A stretch of DNA of 64,000 nucleotides, taken from contig OZ251484.1 of NCBI GenBank assembly GCA_965242665.1, positions 558,001 through 622,000 of the forward strand. The letters run 5' to 3'. Made by a program: the position numbers and the translations under genes. Below are positions 46,037 through 57,984 of the stretch, piece after piece (within the stretch, counting starts at the first letter, position 1; every line of letters begins with the position of its first letter). The notes under the pieces are model-generated. The model did no database searches. It saw only the letters and a list, made by a program, of their open reading frames with translations, and had not been told where the DNA came from. The stretch is from VXLM01 sp965242665 (GTDB taxonomy: Bacteria; Chloroflexota; Dehalococcoidia; Lucifugimonadales; VXLM01).

Positions 46037-46065
46037 TTGACATGAAAATTTTGTCATTGTATGCT
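46037..46065 (+). promoter_or_regulatory. Upstream copy of a duplicated promoter
   Basis: TTGACA (46037-46042), 17 bases, TATGCT (46060-46065). The spacer contains AAAATTTT and TGAC...GTCA arms. It lies in a 46-bp block repeated at 46161. Confidence 0.6.
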
Positions 46066-46161
46066 AACCATATAGTTACAGCGCCATCACACCATACATC
46101 AGAAAAACACGGACTCACCGCACATCGGTGAAATATGGGTGGTAGAATTTACAAAATGCAC

Positions 46162-46190
46162 TTGACATGAAAATTTTGTCATTGTATGCC
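46162..46190 (+). promoter_or_regulatory. Downstream copy of a duplicated promoter
   Basis: TTGACA (46162-46167), an identical 17-base spacer, TATGCC (46185-46190), 53 bases before the lipoprotein ATG. It carries the same TGACATGAAAATTTTGTCA element, a possible operator. Confidence 0.65.
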
Positions 46191-46243
46191 AACCATATGG
46201 TGACACCATCGTTATACTACACATCAAAAGCAGGAGGTGCGAC

Positions 46244-47431
46244 ATGTTCGGTATCAGGAATCGGTCTATCGTCCGCGTGGTATTCGTATTGCTTGCGTCG
46301 TCACTGTTTGTCTCCATCCTCGCTGCCTGCGGCAACCAGAACGATACGCAGACCGCGGCTCCGGCGGCATCCTCCGACCCTGCCCAGGCAGCTCAGACCG
46401 CGGCTCCGGCGGCATCCTCCGACCCTGCCCAGGCAGCTCAGACTGCGGACTCGGTCGGCGAGGAGTCAGTCGAAGCCGTAGAGGCATCCGTTCCTGCCCC
46501 CGCAGCTCAGACTGCGGACTCGAACGGCGTGGGGCCGGTCGAAGACGCAGAACCCTCCGGAGTGGAGGCGCTGCTTACTGGCGACACGCTCGCGCGGTAC
46601 CGCGCGCTGCCACCCGCCTACCGTCAGGCCCTCGAGCTGTACGCAGAAGTTGGGGTGTCCGCCGATCTGATCCCCGCCGTCGTAAAGGACAAGATCGACC
46701 AGTGGGGAGACCGCGCCGTCCCACTGGCCGAGCTGGTGGGAGAGGAGCGCGCTAGGCGGATTGAGCGCCGCGTGGAGGCCTACGACTTCACCACCTACCC
46801 GAGCCTGCTGGCGGGCTACTACGTGTTCTTGTTGAACACCGAGCCGGACGCTCAGCGCCGCGCGGACGCGATGGGGAAACTCGTGGACGTCATCTTGCCT
46901 CCCGCTCCGCCCGACACCGTCGGACTCGATGTAGACGAGGCAACCGACCCGAATCTGCCCCCGCCCCCAATGATGGACTGGCCGGACCTGAGGACGTTCC
47001 TTGCCCCAACAGCCCTGGCCAGGATAGACACGCTCACTCCTCGGCTGCAAGAAGCAATCAGAGCTCCGCTGTTCAACGATCCGGACGGGCAAGTCTTTCC
47101 CGACCGTATCAAGGACGTGGCAGGCTACATGCCGATGTACGAGATATTCGCTTTGAAGGCGGATGCGGATATCGAACTGCCGAAGCTCGAGAACGCACTG
47201 ACCGGTGAAGACCTTGCCGCCTTCCTGGCGTTCTCCGCGGAGGTGAGGGAGCGCGGCGAGCAATTCTTCCGCGCAAGCTTGGTAATCAGCTACCTCACGG
47301 AAGCAGTCCAACCCGGCGGCGCACCAGCCGTTTCCACATGGTCCCCGGAGATACTGGACCAGATGGCGGCAGTGGGTATGGAGTACACCGACTCCATATC
47401 CAATCTGACAGCCGGCGGCTCCAGCATGTGA
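46244..47431 (+). CDS. Hypothetical lipoprotein with Ala/Ser/Pro repeat linker
   Basis: A 395-residue protein. The signal peptide ends SILAACGNQ (lipobox Cys near residue 29), followed by two perfect copies of a 15-residue repeat AAPAASSDPAQAAQT and a degenerate third, then a mainly helical domain (about 110-385) with YRQALELYAEVGVSADLIPA and LTGEDLAAFLAFSAEVRERG. No family is recognised. AGGAGG six bases before the ATG. Two near-identical promoters upstream suggest strong or regulated expression. Confidence 0.7.
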   Translation: MFGIRNRSIVRVVFVLLASSLFVSILAACGNQNDTQTAAPAASSDPAQAAQTAAPAASSDPAQAAQTADSVGEESVEAVEASVPAPAAQTADSNGVGPVEDAEPSGVEALLTGDTLARYRALPPAYRQALELYAEVGVSADLIPAVVKDKIDQWGDRAVPLAELVGEERARRIERRVEAYDFTTYPSLLAGYYVFLLNTEPDAQRRADAMGKLVDVILPPAPPDTVGLDVDEATDPNLPPPPMMDWPDLRTFLAPTALARIDTLTPRLQEAIRAPLFNDPDGQVFPDRIKDVAGYMPMYEIFALKADADIELPKLENALTGEDLAAFLAFSAEVRERGEQFFRASLVISYLTEAVQPGGAPAVSTWSPEILDQMAAVGMEYTDSISNLTAGGSSM

Positions 47432-47496
47432 ACCCGCTCGGCACAGCGAGCGATGAGCGGATGGGTTGGGGGGAGTGGAGGCGCTAGCGGCGCCGC

Positions 47497-49500
47497 TCAG
47501 GTCGTCCTTTCGATCTGGGCGGCGTCTTCGACCATCACCTTGCGGAGGTCTGTGATCTGGTCTCGGAGTAGAGCCGCCTTCTCGAATTCGAGGTTCTTGG
47601 CGGCGTCTTTCATTTGCTTTTCGAGGTCTTTCACGAGGCGGACGAGATCGTCCTTCGGTATCTCCCCTTGCGTGGAATAGGGCGTCTTCGCTTCCGCGAC
47701 CGCGCGGACCCGTTCGGTAATGTCTCGAACCGTCTTTCGTATTCCTTGCGGGGTGATTCCGTGCCGGCGGTTGTAGGCCTCCTGCATGTCCCGACGGCGC
47801 GCGGTCTCGTCGATCGCCAGGCGCATCGAGTCGGTGACGACGTCCGCGTACATGATGACGCGGCCGTCAATGTGGCGGGCCGCGCGCCCAATCGTCTGGA
47901 TGAGGGCGGTCTTGGAACGCAAGTAGCCCTCCTTGTCCGCATCGAGGATTGCGACCAGACTCACTTCCGGCAAGTCGAGGCCTTCCCGCAGCAAGTTGAT
48001 ACCCACGATCACGTCGTAGACCCCCAAGCGCAAGTCACGGAGTATCTCGCTCCGTTCCAGCGTGTTGACTTCCGAGTGGATGTAGTGCGTTCGGACGCCG
48101 GTCTCCTTGAGGTAGTCGGCAAGCTCCTCCGCCATGCGCTTGGTAAGCGTCGTTATCAGGCATCGCTCCCCGTGCTCCGTTCGAAGACGCACCTGATAGA
48201 GCAGGTCGTCGATTTGGCCGGTAGTGGGCTTGACTTCCACCAGGGGATCGGTAAGCCCCGTTGGGCGGAGCACCTGCTCGACCATATTCTGCGAGTGCTC
48301 GTATTCGTAGGGGCCGGGCGTCGCCGATACGTAGATGACTTGCGACGTGCGCTCCTCGAACTCGCCGAAGTTGAGTGGGCGGTTGTCGAGGGCGGACGGC
48401 AGGCGGAAGCCGTGTTCGACCAAGGTTTCCTTTCGGGAGCGGTCGCCGCCGTACATCGCGCGCACCTGCGGCAAGGTCATATGCGACTCGTCCACGAACA
48501 GGACGTAGTCCTCCGGGAAGTAGTCCAGCAGGGTGTACGGCGTGCTGCCCGGAGCGCGGCGGGACAGATGCCGCGAGTAGTTCTCGACTCCCGCGCAGGT
48601 CCCGGTCTCCCGCAGAATCTCGAGATCGTAGTTCGTGCGGGACTCCAGCCTCTGCGCTTCCAAGAGCTTGCCTGCGTTCCTGAGGAGGGTTAGCTGCTCC
48701 GCCAATTCCGCTTCGATGTCGGCAGTCGCCAGATCGATCTTCTCTTTCGGCGTTACAAAGTGCTTGGCGGGGTATATCTCGACTTCGTCACGCTCCGACA
48801 GAAGCTCGCCCGTCAACGGATCGACTTGGACGATGCGCTCGATTTCGTCGCCCCAAAACTCGATGCGAACGCCTACCTCGTTCTCATACGCGGGGATGAT
48901 CTCGATGGTATCGCCCAGAGCGCGAAAGTCGCCGCGCGAAAGATCGTAATCGTTCCGCTCGTACTGCATTTCTATAAGCTGACCTATCAGCCGCTGTCGA
49001 CTGCGCGTCTCCCCCTTGCGGACGAACGCTACGAAGTTCTGGTACTCCTCCGGGGAACCGAGTCCGAAGATGCAAGATACGGAAGCGACGATGAGCACGT
49101 CTCGCCGGGTCAACAGGGCGCGTGTGGCTGCGTGGCGGAGCTTGTCGAGATGCGCATTGATGTCTGCGTCCTTCTCGATATAGGTGTCTGTGCGGGGAAC
49201 ATACGCCTCTGGCTGGTAATAGTTGTAGTAGCTCACGAAGTATTCGACTGCGTTGTTGGGGAAGAACTCTTGAAACTCGGTGGTAAGTTGGGCCGCAAGC
49301 GTCTTGTTGTGTGCAAGCACCAGGGACGGACGCTGCAGCCGCTCGATGATGCAGGCCATGGTGAACGTCTTGCCGCTGCCGGTCACTCCCATGAGCGTTT
49401 GATGGCGCAGCGAGTCATCGACGCCTTCGACCAGACGGTCTATGGCTTCCGGCTGGTCGCCGGTAGGCTTGAAGTCCGATACGATCTTGAATTCGGGCAT
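47497..49500 (-). CDS. uvrB: UvrABC excision nuclease subunit B
   Basis: The damage-verification helicase of nucleotide excision repair, in the cytoplasm with UvrA and UvrC. Walker A GVTGSGKT at residues 38-45, the beta-hairpin YYQPEAYVPRTDTYIEKDAD (about 92-111), the DEAD-like box VDESHMTLPQ, helicase motifs V-VI (GINLLREGLDLPEVSLV; QTIGRAARH) and a C-terminal UVR motif (LEKQMKDAAKNLEFEKAALL) are all present. At 667 residues it is complete. GGAAG precedes the ATG. UvrA and UvrC are not in the window. Confidence 0.98.
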   Translation of the reverse strand: MPEFKIVSDFKPTGDQPEAIDRLVEGVDDSLRHQTLMGVTGSGKTFTMACIIERLQRPSLVLAHNKTLAAQLTTEFQEFFPNNAVEYFVSYYNYYQPEAYVPRTDTYIEKDADINAHLDKLRHAATRALLTRRDVLIVASVSCIFGLGSPEEYQNFVAFVRKGETRSRQRLIGQLIEMQYERNDYDLSRGDFRALGDTIEIIPAYENEVGVRIEFWGDEIERIVQVDPLTGELLSERDEVEIYPAKHFVTPKEKIDLATADIEAELAEQLTLLRNAGKLLEAQRLESRTNYDLEILRETGTCAGVENYSRHLSRRAPGSTPYTLLDYFPEDYVLFVDESHMTLPQVRAMYGGDRSRKETLVEHGFRLPSALDNRPLNFGEFEERTSQVIYVSATPGPYEYEHSQNMVEQVLRPTGLTDPLVEVKPTTGQIDDLLYQVRLRTEHGERCLITTLTKRMAEELADYLKETGVRTHYIHSEVNTLERSEILRDLRLGVYDVIVGINLLREGLDLPEVSLVAILDADKEGYLRSKTALIQTIGRAARHIDGRVIMYADVVTDSMRLAIDETARRRDMQEAYNRRHGITPQGIRKTVRDITERVRAVAEAKTPYSTQGEIPKDDLVRLVKDLEKQMKDAAKNLEFEKAALLRDQITDLRKVMVEDAAQIERTT

Positions 49501-49762
49501 GGATCTTCCGCGGCGCGGCGCCGTCGACGATGGGAGCGAAACGTTCAGTATCCAATCCTATACGATTCGCGCGCGCGAATCAAAGAAGAAGTCGGCTCCG
49601 AGTTTCCGTTTCCTCTACCGCGGCGAGTTGCCCGCCGCACCGCAACCCATCCTGCCGCGCCTCCCTCTCATCCCCGCGCCTGCCTGCGTCATTCCGCACC
49701 CGCCCAGATCATTCCCGCACCCCTTTCGTCATTCCTGCACCTCCCACGTCATTCCCGCGAAG

Positions 49763-49885
49763 GGAGACCTTTGAATAACCTCTTCGAGGGTATGCGAATG
49801 GAACCCGGAGCACGCAAAATGAACGGGGGCACCATGGGCAGAGCATCCCAAAACAACCACTCCGCCTAGTTATTCAAAGGTCTCC
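49763..49885. mobile_element. 123-bp MITE-like element, copy 1, inside a REP loop
   Basis: Perfect 17-bp terminal inverted repeats GGAGACCTTTGAATAAC / GTTATTCAAAGGTCTCC. The left flank is ATTCCCGC-GAAG and the right flank is GAAG-GCGGGAAT, so the four loop bases GAAG are duplicated. A second 123-bp copy is at 61079-61201. No transposase gene is present. The rest of the 446-base gap (49501-49946) holds REP half sites at about 49685-49760. Confidence 0.8.
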
Positions 49886-49946
49886 GAAGGCGGGAATCCA
49901 GCGGCTCCCGTCCTCCGCGCTACTGCGCTCCCACCGGATACCCTAA

Positions 49947-50591
49947 TTAGTCCACGTCCATCACGTAGATTTCCGCATCTCCGTCTCGGCCGGACATAAA
50001 CGCAATCCTGCTTCCGTCCGACGACCACGAGGGAGACCAGGCCCAACCGGAGTTGGTAAGGCGGGTGACGTCTGATCCGTCCACGTCCATCACGTAGATT
50101 TCCGCATCTCCGTCTCGGCCGGACATAAACGCAATCCTGCTTCCGTCAGGCGACCATGAGGGGAAGGCATCGTACCCAATGGAGTTGTCGGTGAGTTGAG
50201 TGGGGCCCGAAGCCGATGTCGGTGTTGGCGCGGGTGTGTTGGTCGGAGCTGGGGTGTGCGTAGGCGCGGGTGTGTTGGTAGGGATGGGCGTAGGGGTGTT
50301 GGTCGGAGTTGGGGTGTGCGTAGGTGCGGGTGTGTTAGTAGGGATGGGCGTCGGTATGTTGGTCGGAGTTGGGGTGTGTGTCGGTGCGGGTGTGTTGGTA
50401 GGGATGGGAGTCGGTGTGTTGGCTGGAGTTGGGGTGTGCGTCGGCGAGCGGTCTCCGCACGCAATCAGGACAGCGAGCAGAAACGCGACCGCCGCGCCGG
50501 CCGTCAGCGAAGTTGGCCTGGTCGCTCTGCTGCGAGGAGCGGGGTCAGCAGATACATCGCGGTCGTGAGACGCTTCCGAGGATCGGCGCAT
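49947..50591 (-). CDS. PD40/TolB-like lipoprotein 2 with long Thr-Pro linker
   Basis: Paralogue of the gene at 19317-19949. Signal segment ending LIACGD (lipobox), then an expanded linker of about 75 residues made of an 18-residue unit (NTPTPIPTNTPAPTHTPT) in about three copies, then only two PD40 blades (FPSWSPDGSRIAFMSGRDGD; SPSWSSDGSRIAFMSGRDGD). The two blade segments are almost identical at DNA level (a 131-bp step). The protein ends directly after the second blade, so the propeller is far from complete. The same extended -10 and 5' sequence as its paralogue. Confidence 0.65.
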   Translation of the reverse strand: MRRSSEASHDRDVSADPAPRSRATRPTSLTAGAAVAFLLAVLIACGDRSPTHTPTPANTPTPIPTNTPAPTHTPTPTNIPTPIPTNTPAPTHTPTPTNTPTPIPTNTPAPTHTPAPTNTPAPTPTSASGPTQLTDNSIGYDAFPSWSPDGSRIAFMSGRDGDAEIYVMDVDGSDVTRLTNSGWAWSPSWSSDGSRIAFMSGRDGDAEIYVMDVD

Positions 50592-50623
50592 GGTCGCGTG
50601 CATGTCCTTTCGGGGGTTGAGGA

Positions 50624-50629
50624 AGTATA
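50624..50629 (-). promoter_or_regulatory. Extended -10 box (TGCTATACT) of PD40 gene 2
   Basis: Same box and same 33-base distance to the ATG as in the paralogue upstream region (19982-19987). Confidence 0.5.
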
Positions 50630-50843
50630 GCACGTATCGGCACGGGCAGCCCGCGGATCGTGCAGTTCCGTTCCCCTTACCGCGGCGGAAGTGCCCCTAT
50701 AGACGGGCTGCGTCCGAAGCGACTTGACGAAGATACCGCTGATGCGACAAATCGCCTCAAATTCAACGGTGCTTCTCTAACTCCCTTTCTTGCCGCAAAT
50801 GGGTCGGCATTGCTTGAGGAAATATCGTGCTTCTCAGAAGCAA

Positions 50844-53981
<3,138 letters not shown>

Positions 53982-54166
53982 GTCTGTGATGCCTCAGTGA
54001 GATATATTGATATGATACACGTTTGCTCCGCGCGGGGAGTAATTCGGCAGTTCGCAAGAGTCCGACGCGCCCCTTGGGTTCATGCAAGACGCACGGGCTC
54101 CTATCCGGGCCGGGCGCTGACGAGCACCCGGCGGTTGACGATGCAGGAGCAGGGGGCCTCTCGAGA

Positions 54167-55297
54167 TTAGCCCTCCCACAGGATGGACACGTTGCGGGGA
54201 TTCCGCAGCTCGTATCTGCGGTTGTGCGGATGAACGTCGCCTTCCAAGCTAATCGACATTTGCTCTTGGAAGGCCTGAATGACCGTGTCGTAAACCGATT
54301 TGGCGAACTCGACTTGGATGCGATCCGATTTCTTGGCTTGCGCAGGCTGGATTTCCGCCTTCCCGTCGAACTCTCGGGGTTCTCTTTCCAGCTTGACGAC
54401 CCGCGCGACTATCTGCTTGTCATAGGACGGTTTGGGCAGACGAAAAGACTTTGCGGCCTCCACTAGGGTCTCGGCAGAGCTTGCAGGAAACCTGAAATGG
54501 GGGGCAGGACGGCGCGATGGACGAGTCCCTGCCCAAACCACGCTTATCTCGATTCCGCCCCCGTTCTTCACCATATCAGCCACGGAATCGCACAGATTGG
54601 CGCTCACGCCGTCGGATACCGCATCCTCGAAGGGCTCTAGCGTGTCTCTAGCATCCGCTTCTGCTATGGCCGTGTTGGTGCGATCCAGAGCCTGAGCCAG
54701 TGTGGACGTTGCCCGGCGAGAGAACGGATCGCGAACGTCGTCCCCCAGATCTTCTTGCATCTCAATCGCCGCAGGTACTGGGGAGTGCAAGGTGAGAGCA
54801 TAGCCTTCGTGATACCCCGGCAGCGACTGCACGCTGTCGAGATATTCCGCCACGTCCGAACTTGCCTTGCCCCAATAGGCCGCCTGCGGCTTATCTACGG
54901 CGCGCGCTGCGGATAGGAGCATGGTGTATGCGTCGTTGTACATCCCCGCGCTCTTGCGCAGCGAAATGGAATCCCTCTCCTCCTCGGCTGCCGAGCGTAT
55001 CCGTATCACGTCCGCCCCTGTGCTCGACAGGTCGCGGAACACGTCGAGCTGCGAGCGTTCCTCGACATCTGCGAGAATTGCGACGGACTCGGCCATACTC
55101 TCGGCGTAATCCGCGATAGTGTTCCGCGACGGGACGAGCATCTCCCAACTTCGACCGCCGTGCTCTTTGGTATAGATTGCGGCGGGGCGTTTTCCAAAAG
55201 CGCCCTCGTCCCTCCATCCGTGCGACTTCAGATAGGAGCGCAGGCTGACGATCGACAACGACGACAACGCCGCGCGGTCACGAATTTGGACTAGCAT
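54167..55297 (-). CDS. Unrecognised 376-residue protein inside the type I R-M operon
   Basis: I do not recognise a family. The N-terminal third (SLSIVSLRSYLKSHGWRDEG; WEMLVPSRNTIADYAESMAE; RSQLDVFRDL) is alternating strand and helix. The middle is helical (residues 105-240), and the end is beta-rich (LEGDVHPHNRRYELRNPRNV). There is no membrane segment, no Walker box and no nuclease motif that I can see. The ATG overlaps the DUF4365 gene by seven bases, so the two are coupled and probably work together. Its place between HsdS and HsdR points to a defence-related role. Confidence 0.7.
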   Translation of the reverse strand: MLVQIRDRAALSSLSIVSLRSYLKSHGWRDEGAFGKRPAAIYTKEHGGRSWEMLVPSRNTIADYAESMAESVAILADVEERSQLDVFRDLSSTGADVIRIRSAAEEERDSISLRKSAGMYNDAYTMLLSAARAVDKPQAAYWGKASSDVAEYLDSVQSLPGYHEGYALTLHSPVPAAIEMQEDLGDDVRDPFSRRATSTLAQALDRTNTAIAEADARDTLEPFEDAVSDGVSANLCDSVADMVKNGGGIEISVVWAGTRPSRRPAPHFRFPASSAETLVEAAKSFRLPKPSYDKQIVARVVKLEREPREFDGKAEIQPAQAKKSDRIQVEFAKSVYDTVIQAFQEQMSISLEGDVHPHNRRYELRNPRNVSILWEG

Positions 55298-55776
55298 AGC
55301 GGACTCCCATTCCCTGCCTTGGTCATCAAATCACGCAGATGGCTCCGGTCGAAAATGTTGGATGTAGGTATGGAAACCGTGGTGGTGGCCTCGTTTGGCT
55401 TTTCAGGCTGGCCTTCCAAGGAGAGACAATACCCGCAGTGGCGCAAGCAAAGTTCGTCGGGAGTTTGCGTAAGCCGCCACTCTGGTTCCCGAGGCATCAG
55501 TACGACGATGAGAATCCGCGGAATCATAATGTCATCCCGCAGGTCCTCGTAGTTCTTCTTCTTCAGGGGAAAGTGTATGTTTTCACCTCTCAAGAAATCC
55601 TGAGAGGTTGCCTTGGCCTGAAAATCTATCTGGGGCTGCCGCCCCTCGCTAGACCTCAACATACCGTCCACGCTGTTATAATCAAGCCGCGGGTTGATGA
55701 CCTGACAACCGCTCACTGCCGCAACCGCACTGATGTACGCAAGGGAGAACTCCTCCATCTGGATATTCGGCGTCAT
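55291..55776 (-). CDS. DUF4365 (PD-(D/E)xK nuclease-like) protein
   Basis: A 161-residue protein matching the DUF4365 pattern: MEEFSLAYISAVAAVSGCQV, RLDYNSVDGML (conserved Asp), PQIDFQAKATSQ (the Q-x-K end of a nuclease core) and a later ILIVVLMP strand. DUF4365 proteins are predicted restriction-like nucleases; activity here is inference. Its ATG overlaps the stop of the HsdS fusion gene (ATGA) and its end overlaps the next gene by seven bases, so it is an integral part of the operon. The short chain has no partner domain of its own. Confidence 0.75.
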   Translation of the reverse strand: MTPNIQMEEFSLAYISAVAAVSGCQVINPRLDYNSVDGMLRSSEGRQPQIDFQAKATSQDFLRGENIHFPLKKKNYEDLRDDIMIPRILIVVLMPREPEWRLTQTPDELCLRHCGYCLSLEGQPEKPNEATTTVSIPTSNIFDRSHLRDLMTKAGNGSPLC

Positions 55777-57458
55777 TGTTCGCGCGCCTCCTTTTCCCCC
55801 ACAGAACCCCCAACCCGCACCTCCCCGGACACCAGCCTCGGCAACAGTGTATCACGCAGCGCCCCGAGCGTCCGCGATTCATGGCAGTTCGCGAAAATCC
55901 GGTCCGTCATAGCGCCCGCCATTCGGTCGAACGCCGCCATGAGACTGGTTGGCGGAACCAACAACGGCAACCCACGAACACCAGTCTGGTTGATACCTGG
56001 CTGTGCGGAATTCGAGTTTAGCGTTACGATTTCCTGAGTCATCCAAGGCTGGTCGAGCCAAAAGAAGAGATACCGCTGCGCCGCCGGCTCCTGCATCCGC
56101 AGAATGAATACATGCTCGTTTACGGCGCACTCGGAATGGGGAAAGCCCCGGTCGAAGTACGTCTTGCGACCGATATGCGCGCCGTCCTTGTACAGGAGTA
56201 CATCACCGTTCCGGACGTCTGCACCCCTAGCCTTGAGCTTGGCGAAGAAGTCTACCGGCACGTATTTCTCGCTAGTAAAGTTGTATCGCCCCAACCCGAT
56301 GATATTCTCCGCACCTATGCTGGGAACGCCGGACTTGACCGCGCCGCCGCGGGGCCGCTGACCAGAGACTATCGCAGATAGGCACTCCCCCAGCCCCCGA
56401 ACCTCCCACCCCTCCGGAATCTCCCCCAGATCCGACTCCACCATCCGCGCAGGGAACAGATCGTACAGGCCCGCGGGCAGGCCGGGCAGCGATTCTCCGC
56501 GCCGCCAGCGTCCGTCTATCTTTGCGCGCACGGGGTCGTAGTGGACGAACCACGACGTGAAGATGGCGCGGGCCATATCCTCGAGGGTTTCGTTCATGCG
56601 GCGGTTGAGGTCGATCTTGTCGTCGAGGGTTCCGAGGATGTGCGCGATGCGGCGCTGCTGGGCCAGGGGCGGAATAGGAACTACGAGGTCATCTAGGCAA
56701 TCTGCTGGCACTCGTTGACGGCCAGATGTGCCAGTCATATGCCCAATAGCATAGTTTCGGACTTCTTCCCACCAAGTCAGATAATACGCAAAGTCGGTAT
56801 CTGTGACATCAGGGCGTCCTCGTATGACAATGAACTCTGTCGACCCATGTGCTTTCTCTGACGTATTCGGTGATTGATAGCGGGCAATCTTGCCGTTCTC
56901 CAAACAAGGCGTGATGCGAGCCATGAGTGTATCTCCGCTCTGAAACCGTGAGCCTCCCCCCGAATATTTTCTTCGTTTAGACACATCTATATCTCTCGAT
57001 TTCGGATCGACGGAGGCCATATCTACATACGGATATTCTGCGCCCCGTTCCAAATGAACCCGGGGGTTGACAAGAACCGCCTTGCTGAACGGTAACCGTT
57101 TCCATTCACCCCGCTCGTCCGCCCCGTCTAGTCCCAGGGGCAGCGAGACCTTCTCCGACTCGACGACTTGCTTGAAGTGGCCGTCGACTGCGGCGAGGTC
57201 TATGACGTCGACCGTGTACGGCAGGTCGGACTCCCGGAAGGCGTCTTCCAACTCGCTCATCACGCGGGGATCGATCTTGCCGTTTGCCTGCACTGCCAGG
57301 TCGAGGTCTGATGAGTCTTTGGTCGTCCACGTTGCGCGGCTGCCGAACACCCACGCCTGCGCGCCGTCGGGAAGATGCGCGCGGAGGACGTCTTGCACCA
57401 TCGTCAGATGGTCGGGTCGGATGTCGATCGGGCTAGTCAAGGGATGCGTTCCTCTCAT
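55773..57458 (-). CDS. hsdS: MNT nucleotidyltransferase fused to type I specificity subunit (MNT-HsdS)
   Basis: A 561-residue fusion. Residues 11-108 form an MNT nucleotidyltransferase: G39-S40, D51 and D53 make GS-x10-D-x-D, and D84 in YTVDVIDL is the third acidic residue. This is the domain of MntA antitoxins. From about residue 112 a normal HsdS follows: first target-recognition domain (WKRLPFSKAVLVNP), conserved helix LPPLAQQRRIAHILGTLDDKI-type spacer (IPPLAQQRRIAHIL), second target-recognition domain from about 340 (GEIPEGWEVRGLGECL) and a C-terminal helix (LRDTLLPRLVSGEVRV). The 57458 start overlaps the HEPN gene by 26 bases; a start at 57401 would still keep the catalytic motif. Confidence 0.85.
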   Translation of the reverse strand: MRGTHPLTSPIDIRPDHLTMVQDVLRAHLPDGAQAWVFGSRATWTTKDSSDLDLAVQANGKIDPRVMSELEDAFRESDLPYTVDVIDLAAVDGHFKQVVESEKVSLPLGLDGADERGEWKRLPFSKAVLVNPRVHLERGAEYPYVDMASVDPKSRDIDVSKRRKYSGGGSRFQSGDTLMARITPCLENGKIARYQSPNTSEKAHGSTEFIVIRGRPDVTDTDFAYYLTWWEEVRNYAIGHMTGTSGRQRVPADCLDDLVVPIPPLAQQRRIAHILGTLDDKIDLNRRMNETLEDMARAIFTSWFVHYDPVRAKIDGRWRRGESLPGLPAGLYDLFPARMVESDLGEIPEGWEVRGLGECLSAIVSGQRPRGGAVKSGVPSIGAENIIGLGRYNFTSEKYVPVDFFAKLKARGADVRNGDVLLYKDGAHIGRKTYFDRGFPHSECAVNEHVFILRMQEPAAQRYLFFWLDQPWMTQEIVTLNSNSAQPGINQTGVRGLPLLVPPTSLMAAFDRMAGAMTDRIFANCHESRTLGALRDTLLPRLVSGEVRVGGSVGEKEAREQ

Positions 57459-57864
57459 GCAGCCGGTTCAACAGATACCGCGCCTCCTGGAGAAAGTCCG
57501 GCACGCGTTCGAATACCTCCTGCGCCTTCGGCTCGTTGTACGCATGGCTGGTCGTGCCGCGGCTGCGTCGATACTCGTTCCAAGCGGGAAGCTCCGAGCG
57601 CACGAGGCCGCGTCCAAACGCCTCTCGGATGATGCCGCTGAAGTCCATGTCGTCGATTGCGGCGGGATTGGGCGACGCGAGCTCCAGATGCCGCTTGAGC
57701 ATCTTGAAGCTCAATTCATAGGTGAACTCGAATGCTTGGATGACTGCCGCCCGCAGGTGCATTCTCAGACGCGGGTCGTTCGCGGCGAGGTCGGAGTCGT
57801 AATACTCTATCGCGTCCTCCAACTGCGCGGCGGCGTTCTCTAGCGGCGAGAGGTCGAGCTTCAT
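57433..57864 (-). CDS. HEPN-domain (HepT/HI0074-like) protein, probable toxin partner of the MNT domain
   Basis: A 143-residue helical protein of the nucleotidyltransferase substrate-binding (HI0074/HepT) type: LENAAAQLEDAIEYY, AAVIQAFEFTYELSFKMLKR and SRGTTSHAYNE. R102-x4-H107-x-Y109 is the HEPN RNase motif whose Tyr is AMPylated by MntA in characterised modules. It overlaps the MNT-HsdS gene by 26 bases, the usual toxin-antitoxin gene arrangement, except that here the antitoxin is fused to a restriction subunit. It is the second gene of the type I operon, 120 bases after HsdM. Confidence 0.85.
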   Translation of the reverse strand: MKLDLSPLENAAAQLEDAIEYYDSDLAANDPRLRMHLRAAVIQAFEFTYELSFKMLKRHLELASPNPAAIDDMDFSGIIREAFGRGLVRSELPAWNEYRRSRGTTSHAYNEPKAQEVFERVPDFLQEARYLLNRLHERNASLD

Positions 57865-57984
57865 TCTTCCGGCTCTGCATATCGGGTTGCTTTCATTCTA
57901 CCATCCCCGCCCGCCGAGTCGAACAGCGGACGCACGTCCACCCAAGGCTGCGAGCCGTGCAGGTACTGATGGGGCCGGAGAGTA

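Noticed and set aside
47614..48693. A 359-codon plus-strand frame opposite uvrB
   Set aside because: A shadow of a fully conserved UvrB gene; no independent start signal or family motif.
49763..49885. A small protein encoded by the MITE-like element
   Set aside because: The only frame is about 25 codons, lacks a ribosome site and is not conserved in length between the two copies' contexts.
50200..50568. Gly/Val-rich plus-strand frame opposite the Thr-Pro linker
   Set aside because: Low-complexity mirror of the linker codons of the PD40 lipoprotein.
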